64,000 nucleotides of DNA. Origin: Bacilli bacterium. Lineage in GTDB: Bacteria; Bacillota; Bacilli; RF39; UBA660. The notes under the pieces were generated by a model that saw only the letters and a program-made list of their open reading frames with translations, did no database searches and was not told the DNA's origin. Made by a program: the position numbers and the translations under genes. The DNA lies in NCBI GenBank assembly GCA_017525855.1, contig JAFXSE010000002.1:1-64000 (forward strand). The letters run 5' to 3'. Below, in pieces: positions 1-8,515 of this stretch. Position 1 is the first letter of the stretch; each line of letters starts with the position of its first letter.

Positions 1-179
1 GATTTGTATCTGGAATATTACAGCTATTTTATAGCCTGGTTATAGTAAACTCAGACCACAGTTTTTTATTTAAATTATTAATTAGTTAGTTAACGCTTTG
101 ACGTTTGATTATGTGCGAAACTATAAGGTAAAAATACTCGTGGCAAACAACAGTGCAAAATTATTATAAGGAGGAAAAC
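1..179. other. Non-coding stretch upstream of the IS110 stump
   Basis: No gene was found here. The stretch leads into a good ribosome binding site (AAGGAGG near 168-174) for the truncated IS110 transposase. It may be what is left of the non-coding left end of that element, the place where IS110-family elements encode their guide (bridge) RNA. I could not define an element boundary, and the true end may lie outside the window. Confidence 0.3.
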
Positions 180-310
180 ATGAAAGAAACAATTTATATT
201 GGTATTGATATATCAAAATATAAACATAATTTTTGTATTATATCTAGTACTGGTGAAGTTATTGTTCAAAATAATTCTTTTGAGAACAATAAAAAAGGAT
301 TTTTTAAGCA
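180..310 (+). pseudogene. IS110-family transposase, N-terminal fragment
   Basis: The reading frame from the ATG at 180 begins MKETIYIGIDISKYKHNF, which fits the start of the RuvC-like DEDD domain of IS110 transposases; the first catalytic Asp is in GIDISK. Family members have roughly 300-400 residues, but here recognisable sequence stops after about 43 residues (near GFFKH), where it runs into the terminator of rpsI on the other strand. The catalytic remainder and the C-terminal Ser domain are absent, so this is a dead remnant. The exact breakpoint is inferred from loss of similarity. Confidence 0.7.
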
Positions 311-313
311 TGC

Positions 314-340
314 AAAAAAGCCCGTAAATACGGACTTTTT
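314..340 (-). terminator. rpsI terminator, bidirectional
   Basis: Stem GTCCGT/ACGGGC (320-335, minus strand, one G-T pair) with a short AT loop is followed by six Ts on the minus strand. Five Ts follow on the plus strand as well. It lies about 15 bp beyond the rpsI stop codon and would end the rplM-rpsI transcript. Confidence 0.8.
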
Positions 341-351
341 GAATAAACATA

Positions 352-774
352 CTATCTCTTTGAGAATTGTGGAGCACGACGTGCTTTCTTTAAACCTGGC
401 TTTTTACGTTCTTTCTTACGAGAATCACGAGTAATAAATCCAGCCTTTTTAAGTATTTTTCTATAACTATTTTCAGAATCAACAGGTGTTGTTGAATCAT
501 ATTGAAGTAAAGCTCTAGCAATACCTAAACGAATAGCTCCTGTTTGACCAGAAAATCCTCCACCACTAACTTTTGCATCAACATCAAATAATTCTTTTGT
601 ATTTGTTGCTTCAAGTGGTTGCATTAAATCCATAACTAATACTTCATATGGTAAATACTCATGTACGTCTTGTCCATTAACTGTAATTTTACCTTTACCT
701 GGAGTTAATGTTACACGAGCAACAGAAGTCTTTCTTCTACCAGTTCCTATATAAACTTTATTATCTTTAGCCAT
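352..774 (-). CDS. rpsI: 30S ribosomal protein S9
   Basis: This 140-residue protein matches the usual length of S9. The N-terminal block [14 protein letters not shown] and the C-terminal tail [12 protein letters not shown] are diagnostic; the basic tail reaches the tRNA anticodon region in the P site of the small subunit. It is the second gene of the rplM-rpsI operon: its ATG overlaps the rplM stop codon by one base (TAATG), implying translational coupling. A terminator follows directly. Nothing unusual was seen. Confidence 0.98.
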   Translation of the reverse strand: MAKDNKVYIGTGRRKTSVARVTLTPGKGKITVNGQDVHEYLPYEVLVMDLMQPLEATNTKELFDVDAKVSGGGFSGQTGAIRLGIARALLQYDSTTPVDSENSYRKILKKAGFITRDSRKKERKKPGLKKARRAPQFSKR

Positions 775-1205
775 TATTTAACCTCCATAATTTCTGGTTT
801 TTGAGCTGTATGTGGATGTTCACTACCAGTATAAACAAATAACTTCTTATACATTTGACGTCCCAAACGATTATGAGGTAACATTCCCTTAACTGCTCTT
901 TCTACCATTTCAATTGGATATTTTTCTTGCATTTCTCTTGCAGTTCTTTCTCTTAATCCTCCTGTATATCCAGAATGATTATAATACATTTTTTTATCTA
1001 ACTTGTTTCCAGTTAAAACTGCTTTTTCAGCATTAATGATGATGATATAATCACCACAATCGATATTTGGTGTGTAAGTCGCTTTATGTTTTCCTCTTAA
1101 AATATGAGCTGCCTTACTAGCTACACGTCCAAGTGGTTTACCTTCAGCATCAATAACATACCATTTACGCTCTATTGTTTCTTTCTTTTGAACATAACTA
1201 TTCAT
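774..1205 (-). CDS. rplM: 50S ribosomal protein L13
   Basis: L13 is an early-assembly protein of the large subunit. The protein has 143 residues when started at the ATG at 1205, which is preceded by AAAGGAG at good spacing; a longer frame upstream lacks a better site. Recognisable blocks are [13 protein letters not shown] near the start, then [25 protein letters not shown] and a final AQKPE. It is first in the operon with rpsI and has its own promoter and leader. Confidence 0.98.
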   Translation of the reverse strand: MNSYVQKKETIERKWYVIDAEGKPLGRVASKAAHILRGKHKATYTPNIDCGDYIIIINAEKAVLTGNKLDKKMYYNHSGYTGGLRERTAREMQEKYPIEMVERAVKGMLPHNRLGRQMYKKLFVYTGSEHPHTAQKPEIMEVK

Positions 1206-1282
1206 AATTTTTTCTCCTTTATCCATTACTTAAATTAAGTTTTCCCAGGACTTAACTTATGTGGGGATATTTCAATGTACCA
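1206..1282 (-). promoter_or_regulatory. 5' leader of rplM
   Basis: About 77 nt separate the predicted start point from the rplM ATG. Firmicutes often carry an L13-binding leader at this place (the L13 leader RNA family), so autoregulation is plausible. I did not find enough of the consensus by eye to assert that family; a covariance-model search would decide. Confidence 0.35.
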
Positions 1283-1288
1283 GTTAAA

Positions 1289-1317
1289 ATTATACTAAAA
1301 AAGCCTTATAAAATCAA
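1289..1317 (-). promoter_or_regulatory. Promoter of rplM-rpsI
   Basis: On the minus strand TTGATT (1312-1317), 17 bp, then a perfect TATAAT (1289-1294). The -35 lies inside the terminator hairpin of the upstream truA operon, so terminator and promoter are nested. Confidence 0.8.
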
Positions 1318-1326
1318 GACTTTTTT
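1297..1326 (-). terminator. Terminator downstream of truA
   Basis: Minus-strand stem AAGTCTT/AAGGCTT (1316-1322 with 1301-1307, one G-T pair) with an 8-nt AT loop, followed by a run of Ts. The hairpin top resembles the CCTTATAAAATAAGG motif found repeatedly in the accessory region. Confidence 0.6.
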
Positions 1327-1368
1327 AATATTTTTTCTACAAATTAATATTTGGATAAAATTTACAGC

Positions 1369-2136
1369 TTATTCAATGATATATTTATCTAACTCATCAT
1401 AAATAACATTAACCAAATATAGGCCTTCAGCTGGAGCAGTTACACCATTTTTTTTACGAGATTTGCTTTCTAATATTTCTTTAACCATAACTGGATCAAT
1501 CTTTTTTTGACCTACTTTAAAAAGTATTCCTACCATATTACGTACCTGATAGCGTAGAAAACCATCGCCTATAAACTTAAATACTATTTTTTCAGAATTG
1601 CTACTATCTTTTAAAATATAAGCCTCATTAATTGTCCTTACACAATTATCTTTGTCATCATTTTCTGTAACAAAAGCTCTAAAATCATGTGTGCCAATAA
1701 AATACTTTATAGCTTCATTCATTTTATCTATATCTAAATAATAATTGTATTGATAAACATACTTTCTTTCCAATGGATTATACTCACCCATATTTAAAAC
1801 ATAATTATATTCCTTTGATACAACATTATATCTTGCATGAAAACTATTATCAACTTTCCAAGTTTTTATTATGTGTATATCATCAGGTAAATTACTATTA
1901 AGTGCCCTTTTTAATTTATGAGGAGTAATCAAAACATCAATATCAACATGTGCATATTGACATAAAGCATGAACTTTTTTATCAGTCCTTCCAGTAGCTA
2001 CAACCGGAGAATAATTGCTATTATTAACAGTCTTAACAGCATCTTCTAGTCTTTTTTGAATAGTATCAAGTCCTGGTTGAACTTGATATCCAGCATAATT
2101 TGAACCATCATAACTAAATTTAATTAAATATCTCAT
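1369..2136 (-). CDS. truA: tRNA pseudouridine(38-40) synthase TruA
   Basis: The 255-residue protein has the typical length and the catalytic block TGRTDKKVHA, with the nucleophilic Asp at residue 52. It converts uridines 38-40 in the anticodon arm of tRNAs to pseudouridine. Later blocks such as FHARYNVVSKEYNY and the C-terminal RYQVRNMVG also fit TruA. It follows the ECF transporter genes and precedes rplM-rpsI, the gene order usual in Firmicutes. The start has GGAGG at 5-6 bp. Confidence 0.96.
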   Translation of the reverse strand: MRYLIKFSYDGSNYAGYQVQPGLDTIQKRLEDAVKTVNNSNYSPVVATGRTDKKVHALCQYAHVDIDVLITPHKLKRALNSNLPDDIHIIKTWKVDNSFHARYNVVSKEYNYVLNMGEYNPLERKYVYQYNYYLDIDKMNEAIKYFIGTHDFRAFVTENDDKDNCVRTINEAYILKDSSNSEKIVFKFIGDGFLRYQVRNMVGILFKVGQKKIDPVMVKEILESKSRKKNGVTAPAEGLYLVNVIYDELDKYIIE

Positions 2137-2144
2137 ATTGCCTC

Positions 2145-2714
2145 CTATAATGTTATTGATAATACAAATATTAATATAACAACGCTTATATTAACAAAAT
2201 CAGTATAATAAATTTTAAAATTAAATTTATTAATATTATAAAAGAAAAGTCTTTTTTCAAATTCAAAATTTATATCTTTTAAATTTGCCATTGTTCTATT
2301 ATAAGTATTTTGTAATTTATAGAAAAAACCTTTATACTTTTCATAATAATTAGTAATTCTATAATTATTTTTAAATAAGTTAGGAAAATATAAAAAAGCA
2401 ATTAAATACTTCTTAAACAAATTATTATGAAAACTATTACTTAATAAATAAATAACATCTTTTTTACACAAACCACGAGTTATCCACAAAAATATGTCAA
2501 AAAACAGTAAAATTTTACAAAAAACAAGAAGTTTTCCACAGAAACTGTTGAAAACTATTAAAAAAAGTGTTATGAGCGACATTTTTTTAGTATTACCTGT
2601 GGATAAAAACATAAACGATATTAATAACATTAAGTATATATTATTAATAAAAATACAAGAAATGATCGAAATTCCCACTGAGAACATAAAAAAATATAAA
2701 TTTCTTTTACACAT
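2145..2714 (-). CDS. ecfT: Divergent EcfT-like membrane protein of ECF transporter
   Basis: This 189-residue protein is very hydrophobic, with about four to five membrane segments in the first half and one at the extreme C terminus. In Firmicutes the position between ecfA2 and truA is that of EcfT, the transmembrane component that couples the two ATPases to vitamin-binding S subunits. The call rests mainly on position and topology: it is shorter than the usual 260 or so residues and I cannot see the conserved Ala-Arg-Gly coupling motifs clearly. It overlaps the start of the ATPase frame by 8 bp. Three DnaA-box-like sequences lie inside the gene. Confidence 0.6.
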   Translation of the reverse strand: MCKRNLYFFMFSVGISIISCIFINNIYLMLLISFMFLSTGNTKKMSLITLFLIVFNSFCGKLLVFCKILLFFDIFLWITRGLCKKDVIYLLSNSFHNNLFKKYLIAFLYFPNLFKNNYRITNYYEKYKGFFYKLQNTYNRTMANLKDINFEFEKRLFFYNINKFNFKIYYTDFVNISVVILIFVLSITL

Positions 2715-3501
2715 GTTTATATATATCCTTAATCAAATCTCTAATATCACGATGATAATCAATCTTAACATTTTTAATTTTTTTAGCTATATAAACAAAC
2801 ATAGCTATATCAGGAATTTCAAATTCATTAGAAATCAAAAAATCTACATCTTGATATATTTCTTTAGTATCACCTTCCAACAACACCTTATTATCTTTTA
2901 ATAAAATAATCCTTTTTGTATATTTATAAAGTATTTCAGAATCATTACTAGCAATTACAATATTGATACCAAATTTATCATTTAATTGATCTAAAAGACG
3001 TGCTAACTTTTTTTCATTTCTATTATCTAAATTTAAAAAAGGTTCATCAAGAAGAAGTATTTTAGGATTAATTAATAATGCTGTCGCAAGCTGTAATAGT
3101 TTTTTTTCACTAGAAGATAAACTAGAAATATTTCGAGTTAAATACTTGTTATTTAATCCTACAATCCTTAAAGAATCAATAATTTTTTTGTCAGGATCCT
3201 TTAGTGATAATTTATAATACTGTATATAAAAAAGCATATATTCTTCTACTGTATCTACAGAAAAAAAATTATTAAAGCTACTATCAATATAACCTATTTG
3301 CCTTATTACCTGTAATTTATTTTTTAAAGTCAATCTATTATTATTATATTTAATTGTACCTTTACCACCTAAAACTCCTTGTATAAGCTTTAAAACTAAA
3401 GTCTTTCCTCTACCAGTAACACCGGTTATCATTCCATCCACAATCGAAAAACTTAAATTATTTAGATATTTATATGAAAGATTTTTGACAATTATTTCCA
3501 T
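2707..3501 (-). CDS. ecfA2: ECF transporter ATPase, second copy (EcfA2-like)
   Basis: ABC ATPase of 264 residues. The Walker A motif GVTGRGKT is at residues 27-34, a signature-like LSSSEKK precedes ILLLDEP (Walker B with the catalytic Glu), and the switch position reads IASND, so the usual His is replaced by Asn. The Q-loop Gln is also not obvious (IGYIDSS). In ECF transporters two such ATPases pair to drive uptake of vitamins or metals. It overlaps the preceding ATPase frame by 10 bp. The altered residues suggest weak or asymmetric ATPase activity. Confidence 0.82.
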   Translation of the reverse strand: MEIIVKNLSYKYLNNLSFSIVDGMITGVTGRGKTLVLKLIQGVLGGKGTIKYNNNRLTLKNKLQVIRQIGYIDSSFNNFFSVDTVEEYMLFYIQYYKLSLKDPDKKIIDSLRIVGLNNKYLTRNISSLSSSEKKLLQLATALLINPKILLLDEPFLNLDNRNEKKLARLLDQLNDKFGINIVIASNDSEILYKYTKRIILLKDNKVLLEGDTKEIYQDVDFLISNEFEIPDIAMFVYIAKKIKNVKIDYHRDIRDLIKDIYKHV

Positions 3502-4292
3502 AATGTATCAACCAACCTTTCCTTATCAAGGATGATGTCATTAACTAAATCATAATCTCTTAACTTTACAGATAAATCTACCATAAAAGGAATACGAAGC
3601 CCCAATTTATTTATTATATTATCATCCTTCAAAATATCTAAAGGCAGTCCAGATAAAGCTATTCTTCCATCATTTAAAATATATAAATAATCGGTATCTA
3701 AAGCCATATCAAGATTAGTAGTAGCCATAACAATAGTCATTTTTTCTTGTTTATTTAAATAATGAAGTATTCTCATAATGTTTTCTCTATCACATTTACT
3801 CATCATTGAATCTATATCATCTAAATATAAAATTTTAGGTTTATGAATAATAGCAATAGCAAGTAAAACTAATATTTTTTCATTTCTATTTAAAGTATTA
3901 GGATCTTGATTTTGATACTTCTTCAAGTTCAATAGTCTTATAACAGAATTATATCTATCTAGTTTTAAATCATCATCTATTTTAATATTATCCAAAACAA
4001 ACATAATTTCTTCTCTTACAGTATCAAAAAGAAAATTAATATGTTCATTTAATATAACAACTCCTTCTTCCAAAAATAATTTAGTCTTATTAATACTTTC
4101 TAAGTTAGTATTATCAAACAAAACCATGTTATTTACTGAAATTAGCCCGCTTAAAATCTTAATTAATGTTGTTTTACCACAATTATTAGAACCTGAGATA
4201 GATACAAATGAACCTTTTTGAATTTTAAAACTAATATCATCAAGTATTTTCTTATATGATAAATTATTAACTGTTATGATATTATTATTCAT
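3492..4292 (-). CDS. ecfA1: ECF transporter ATPase, first copy (EcfA1-like), degenerate
   Basis: ABC ATPase of 266 residues with Walker A GSNNCGKT at 34-41. The signature region reads LNRNEKI rather than LSGGQ, Walker B reads ILYLDDID with Asp where the catalytic Glu should be, and the H-loop reads MATTNLD without His. Fold and context (upstream of ecfA2, ecfT and truA) identify it as the first ECF ATPase, but three of the four catalytic signatures are eroded. Start chosen at the ATG behind GGTGG. Confidence 0.8.
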   Translation of the reverse strand: MNNNIITVNNLSYKKILDDISFKIQKGSFVSISGSNNCGKTTLIKILSGLISVNNMVLFDNTNLESINKTKLFLEEGVVILNEHINFLFDTVREEIMFVLDNIKIDDDLKLDRYNSVIRLLNLKKYQNQDPNTLNRNEKILVLLAIAIIHKPKILYLDDIDSMMSKCDRENIMRILHYLNKQEKMTIVMATTNLDMALDTDYLYILNDGRIALSGLPLDILKDDNIINKLGLRIPFMVDLSVKLRDYDLVNDIILDKERLVDTLWK

Positions 4293-4312
4293 TGTTCCAC
4301 CTACTCACAAAA

Positions 4313-5071
4313 CTATTTATTTATTTTCTTTTTTTGCACATTATATGTCATTTTTAATAAAGACTTATCAGAAATAAATCTAGAGAAAAAATTAACCATC
4401 TTCATTTTAAATCCTGGTATAATTATTCTTTTCTTTTTAAACATATTATCAACAGCATATTGAGCAACAACAGATGCTTGCATTGGTTTAGCGCTAAACT
4501 CTACATTAGCTACCTTATTAAAATTTGTATCAACTGGCCCTGGACATAAACACGAAATAGATACATTGCTATTTCTCTTTTTAAGTTCATACCAAATTGA
4601 ATTAGTTAGACTAGTAACATAAGACTTAGATGCATAATAAGTCGCCATTAAAGGCCCTCCAGGCATGAAACTAGCAGATGACGATATATTTAGTATATAT
4701 CCAGAATTACGATCTAACATGTCCCTTAAAAACGATTTAGTAAGTATATGTAAACATTTAATATTAGTATCAATCATCTCAAGTTCTTTAGCAATAGGTA
4801 CAGTTTCAAAATCACCGCAAGCTCCAAACCCTGCATTATTAACAAGTATATCTACTTTTTCATTACGAGTAACCACATATAATTCTTTTACCTTCTGTTC
4901 ATTTGATAAATCCATCACAATAATAGTAGATTTAGTAGGTAATGTTCTTTGCAGATTCTCTAATTTTTCACGAGATCTAGCCACTAAAATAAGTTCACAT
5001 TTTTGTTTAGCTAAAATTTTAGCTATCTCCATACCAATACCACTAGATGCACCAGTTATTAATGCTTTCAT
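4313..5071 (-). CDS. Short-chain dehydrogenase/reductase
   Basis: Classical SDR of 252 residues: the nucleotide-binding TGASSGIG starts near residue 6, NNAG follows, and the active site is NISSSASF with YYASK (Tyr-x-x-x-Lys). The substrate cannot be told from the sequence. The C terminus is basic with a hydrophobic stretch (MKMVNFFSRF), perhaps membrane-associated. It sits between rplQ and the ECF genes, which are normally adjacent, behind the rplQ terminator, with its own likely -10 (TATAAT at 5092-5097) and RBS AAAGAGGTGA. Confidence 0.9.
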   Translation of the reverse strand: MKALITGASSGIGMEIAKILAKQKCELILVARSREKLENLQRTLPTKSTIIVMDLSNEQKVKELYVVTRNEKVDILVNNAGFGACGDFETVPIAKELEMIDTNIKCLHILTKSFLRDMLDRNSGYILNISSSASFMPGGPLMATYYASKSYVTSLTNSIWYELKKRNSNVSISCLCPGPVDTNFNKVANVEFSAKPMQASVVAQYAVDNMFKKKRIIIPGFKMKMVNFFSRFISDKSLLKMTYNVQKKKINK

Positions 5072-5167
5072 AACATCACCTCTTTAAAGCTATTATATCA
5101 TACTTTTCAATTTATACATTATAATAATATTAGGTCCTATTATAACATCATAAAATATTTTTTCAAG

Positions 5168-5195
5168 AAAAAAAGATGATCAATATATCATCTTT
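5168..5195 (-). terminator. Terminator after rplQ, end of the S10-spc-alpha operon
   Basis: Minus-strand stem AAAGATGAT/ATCATCTTT (5172-5180 with 5187-5195) with a 6-nt loop and a run of Ts. It closes the long ribosomal operon and separates it from the SDR gene. Confidence 0.85.
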
Positions 5196-5202
5196 TTAAC
5201 TA

Positions 5203-5610
5203 TTATTCACTAACTTCTTCTTTTGCCTTTTTAGTAGTCTTTTTCTTTTCTGTAGTTTTAACTTCTTCTTCAACTAATTTTAGAATAACCATAAGTGAAT
5301 CATCACCACGACGTTCACCAAGTTTAAGAATTTGAGTATATCCACCATTACGTTTTTCATAACGCTTAGCTAAATCACCAAATACTTTATTAACTACTTC
5401 TTTATCATTATTTAAGAATGCTAAAGCCTTACGTCTTGATACTAAGTCACCTTTTTTACCATAAGTAACCATTTTATCAACAAACTTTCTAACTTCTTTA
5501 GCACGAGTTTCAGTAGTAGTAATACTTTCATTTAAAATTACTTGTTTAGTAAGTGTAGAAAGCATACTTCTTCTATGTTTATTATCACGTCCTAATTTTC
5601 TATATGCCAT
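5203..5610 (-). CDS. rplQ: 50S ribosomal protein L17
   Basis: The 135-residue protein starts [17 protein letters not shown], the signature start of L17, and carries [14 protein letters not shown] in the C-terminal half. The last 23 or so residues form a Lys/Glu/Thr-rich extension ([12 protein letters not shown]) beyond the normal end, probably disordered. It is the last gene of the S10-spc-alpha operon, directly after rpoA. Confidence 0.98.
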   Translation of the reverse strand: MAYRKLGRDNKHRRSMLSTLTKQVILNESITTTETRAKEVRKFVDKMVTYGKKGDLVSRRKALAFLNNDKEVVNKVFGDLAKRYEKRNGGYTQILKLGERRGDDSLMVILKLVEEEVKTTEKKKTTKKAKEEVSE

Positions 5611-5627
5611 AGTACATCCTCCTTCTT

Positions 5628-6578
5628 CTAGTCTTCATCACGTAATGTTAGACCCATATCTCTAATTTTATCTAATACTTCTTTTAAAGACTTTTTACCT
5701 AAATTACGAATTTTCATCATGTCTGGCTCACTCTTATTAACAAGATCTTGTAAAGTATGAATACCAGCCCTTTTTAAACAATTATAAGCACGTACTGAGA
5801 AATCTAAATCCTCAATTGATGTTTCTAAAGCTTTAGTTTTTGGATCTTCTGTTTTTTCAATCATAATACCACTAACATCAGCGATAGAAGACAAATCTGT
5901 TAAAATTTCAAAATGCTCGATAAGTATTCTTGATGCTAAAGCAATTGCTTCTTCTGGTTTCATTGAACCATTAGTCCAAACTTCAAGAACTAACTTATCA
6001 TAAGTTTCATCTTGTCCAACACGAGCTGGCTCTACTTCATAAGAAACTCTTTCAATTGGAGAATATGATGAATCAATAGCAATAACTCCAGTTTGTTTAA
6101 TATCAAGTAATCTTTTATTAATCTCGCTATCAACATAACCACGTCCGTTAGTAACAACAAGTTCCATATTAAGTTCTCCACCCTTACTTAGAGTAGCAAT
6201 AACTTTATCTTTATTAACGATTTCTACATCACTATCACATTCAATATCTCCAGCAGTAACTTCACCTTCACGATTAACATTTAAATGAAGTGTTTTTGGA
6301 CCATTTGAATAATTCTTAACTACAACCCCTTTTAAGTTAAGGATAATAGTAGCAACATCTTCATAAACTCCTTCAATTGTTTGAAATTCATGAAGAACAC
6401 CATCAATCTTAATACTACTAATTGCACTTCCTGGTAAAGAAGAAAGCATTACTCTCCTTAAAGCATTACCAATAGTATTTCCAAATCCTCTCTCTAATGG
6501 TTCTAGTTCAAATTTACCATAGAAATTACTTTCTACAGAATCTGTTATCTTATAAATTGGTTTTTCAAATTGTAACAT
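5628..6578 (-). CDS. rpoA: RNA polymerase alpha subunit
   Basis: A 316-residue protein when started at the ATG at 6578, which has GGAGG 8 bp upstream. The N-terminal dimerisation domain (about 1-230) includes [18 protein letters not shown]. The C-terminal domain (about 250-316), which contacts UP elements and activators, reads [19 protein letters not shown] and [11 protein letters not shown]. It lies between rpsK and rplQ as in other Firmicutes. Confidence 0.98.
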   Translation of the reverse strand: MLQFEKPIYKITDSVESNFYGKFELEPLERGFGNTIGNALRRVMLSSLPGSAISSIKIDGVLHEFQTIEGVYEDVATIILNLKGVVVKNYSNGPKTLHLNVNREGEVTAGDIECDSDVEIVNKDKVIATLSKGGELNMELVVTNGRGYVDSEINKRLLDIKQTGVIAIDSSYSPIERVSYEVEPARVGQDETYDKLVLEVWTNGSMKPEEAIALASRILIEHFEILTDLSSIADVSGIMIEKTEDPKTKALETSIEDLDFSVRAYNCLKRAGIHTLQDLVNKSEPDMMKIRNLGKKSLKEVLDKIRDMGLTLRDED

Positions 6579-6611
6579 GAAATTAACCTCCTTCAATTAT
6601 CTTTTTAACAA

Positions 6612-6995
6612 CTATCCACGTGGACGTTTTGGTGGACGACATCCATTATGTGGAATTGGTGTTACATCATTAATTGCAGTTACTTCTAAACCTGCTGTTG
6701 CAAGTGAACGAATAGCAGTTTCACGCCCTGGACCTAGTCCTTTTACAAATACTTCTACTTTACGCATTCCCATATCGTATGCAGCTTTACCAGCATTTTC
6801 AGCTGAAAGACCTGCAGCATATGGAGTAGATTTCTTACTTCCCTTAAAGCCAATAGCTCCACTTGAAGCCCAGCTAATTACATTACCATCTTTATCAGTA
6901 ATAGTAACTATTGTATTATTAAATGTTGACTGAATATGAGCAACACCTTCAGGAACATTCTTTTTAATTTTTTTCTTTCTAGTCTTATAAGCCAT
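6612..6995 (-). CDS. rpsK: 30S ribosomal protein S11
   Basis: S11, 127 residues, platform protein of the small subunit. Diagnostic blocks are [16 protein letters not shown], the central [13 protein letters not shown] and the C-terminal [15 protein letters not shown]. It has normal length with no deviations, and is placed between rpsM and rpoA. Confidence 0.98.
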   Translation of the reverse strand: MAYKTRKKKIKKNVPEGVAHIQSTFNNTIVTITDKDGNVISWASSGAIGFKGSKKSTPYAAGLSAENAGKAAYDMGMRKVEVFVKGLGPGRETAIRSLATAGLEVTAINDVTPIPHNGCRPPKRPRG

Positions 6996-7012
6996 GATTT
7001 AACCTCCTATCT

Positions 7013-7381
7013 CTATACTTTCTTCTTGTTAGCAACTATTTTACCCTTACCTTTACGAGTACGAGCATTTCTATTAGTTCTTTGTCCTCTTACAGGTAAT
7101 CCCTTTTTATGACGAGTTCCTTGATAAGAGTTTATTTCCATTTTTGTCTTAATATTCATTGTTACTTCACGACGTAAATCACCTTCAGTTAAGTGATTAT
7201 TTATTTCATCACGAAGTTTAATTAATTCTTCTTGTGATAATTCTCCTGCTTTTTTAGTTGGTTCAACTCCAGCATTTTCACAAATTGTTTTAGCTAAATT
7301 TCTACCAATACCATAAATATAAGTTAATGATATAACAATATGTTTATCATTAGGTATATCTACACCTTTAATACGAGCCAT
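7013..7381 (-). CDS. rpsM: 30S ribosomal protein S13
   Basis: S13, 122 residues, contacts the large subunit and P-site tRNA from the small-subunit head. It begins [15 protein letters not shown] and contains LTYIYGIG and the C-terminal [18 protein letters not shown]. The C-terminal basic tail is complete. It follows rpmJ in the operon. Confidence 0.98.
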   Translation of the reverse strand: MARIKGVDIPNDKHIVISLTYIYGIGRNLAKTICENAGVEPTKKAGELSQEELIKLRDEINNHLTEGDLRREVTMNIKTKMEINSYQGTRHKKGLPVRGQRTNRNARTRKGKGKIVANKKKV

Positions 7382-7398
7382 TTAAATTCACCTCCTAA

Positions 7399-7515
7399 TT
7401 AACCTTGTCTCTGTTTATGTTTTGGGTTCTTTTTACAAACAACCATAACACGTCCCTTACGTCTTACAATTTTACAATCTGGACAGATTGGCTTTACTGA
7501 TGGTTTTACCTTCAT
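7399..7515 (-). CDS. rpmJ: 50S ribosomal protein L36
   Basis: A short gene of 38 codons with start ATG at 7515 behind GGAGG and stop at 7399. The protein begins [15 protein letters not shown] and has Cys11, Cys14 and Cys27 in place. The fourth zinc ligand position reads His (PKHKQRQG), so this is the zinc-binding C-type L36. It lies between infA and rpsM as in Bacillus. Confidence 0.96.
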   Translation of the reverse strand: MKVKPSVKPICPDCKIVRRKGRVMVVCKKNPKHKQRQG

Positions 7516-7529
7516 AATTTTCCCTCCTA

Positions 7530-7745
7530 TTATTTACGATAGATTATTCTTCCACGTGTTAAGTCATAAGGAGATATTTCCATTGTAACTTTATCCCCTG
7601 GTAGAATGCGAATGTAATTCATTCGTATTTTACCAGAAACGTAGGCTTCTATCATATGACCATTTTCAAGTTCTACTTTAAATTTTCCTCCTGGAATAAT
7701 TTCTAGAACTTTTCCTTCCATTTCAATTGTATCTTCTTTTGCCAT
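7530..7745 (-). CDS. infA: Translation initiation factor IF-1
   Basis: IF-1, 71 residues, a single OB fold that binds the ribosomal A site during initiation. It begins [20 protein letters not shown] and ends with [14 protein letters not shown], both characteristic. Placed between map and rpmJ, the usual order. The neighbouring map stop codon lies 4 bp upstream. Confidence 0.98.
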   Translation of the reverse strand: MAKEDTIEMEGKVLEIIPGGKFKVELENGHMIEAYVSGKIRMNYIRILPGDKVTMEISPYDLTRGRIIYRK

Positions 7746-7749
7746 CTTA

Positions 7750-8496
7750 TCACTCTCCCGTTAATATTTCGTATCCATCTTTGGTTACAACAACTGTATG
7801 TTCATAGTGAGCTGATGGACTATGATCTTGAGTTATTACAGTCCAGTCATTATCATCAATATAAATAGCCGGACTTCCCAATGTTAACATTGGTTCTACT
7901 GCAATTACCATACCTTCTCTAAGAAGAGGTCCAGTAGATTGCTTTCCATAATTAGGAACATCAGGTGCCTCATGTACAGACGTACCAACACCGTGTCCAC
8001 ATAATTCCTTAACAACACCTAAGTTATATTTTTTAGCATAATTGCTAATGGCATACCCTATATCACCAACTCTATTTCCTGGCTTTATTTGAGCAAGTCC
8101 AACAAATAAAGACTCTTCAGTATGCTTCATTAATTCTTCAAGTTCTGGAGTTATCTCTCCGACTTTATAAGTCCACCCAGAATCTCCATGATATCCCTTA
8201 TAACAAGCCCCAATATCTAAAGTTATTATATCACCATTTTTCAATACTCTATCACTTGGAAATCCATGTACTACTTCATCATTTAAACTAATACATAAAG
8301 TATAAGGAAATCCCTCATATCCTTTGAATGAAGGAGTTGCATCATGTTCTAAAATAAATGTTTCTGCAAGTTGATTAAGCTCATTGGTAGTTATACCTTC
8401 TTTAATATAAGGTTTTAAATACTGATGAGTTTTATAAACTATATTTCCAGCTTTTCTTAAGAGATCAATCTCTCTTTCACTTCTAATAGTTATCAT
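7750..8496 (-). CDS. map: Methionine aminopeptidase, type I
   Basis: A 248-residue protein that removes the initiator Met from nascent proteins. Metal ligands are visible in [15 protein letters not shown] (two Asp), [11 protein letters not shown] (His), VEPML (Glu) and the final YEHTVVV (Glu). The length is that of a type I enzyme without an N-terminal extension. Located between adk and infA in the spc section of the operon. Confidence 0.97.
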   Translation of the reverse strand: MITIRSEREIDLLRKAGNIVYKTHQYLKPYIKEGITTNELNQLAETFILEHDATPSFKGYEGFPYTLCISLNDEVVHGFPSDRVLKNGDIITLDIGACYKGYHGDSGWTYKVGEITPELEELMKHTEESLFVGLAQIKPGNRVGDIGYAISNYAKKYNLGVVKELCGHGVGTSVHEAPDVPNYGKQSTGPLLREGMVIAVEPMLTLGSPAIYIDDNDWTVITQDHSPSAHYEHTVVVTKDGYEILTGE

Positions 8497-8515
8497 TTAT
8501 CCTCCTACTTAACAA

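Noticed and set aside
2494..2901. A plus-strand open frame opposite ecfT and ecfA2
   Set aside because: A low-complexity Ile/Asn/Lys frame without start signals, opposite two recognised genes.
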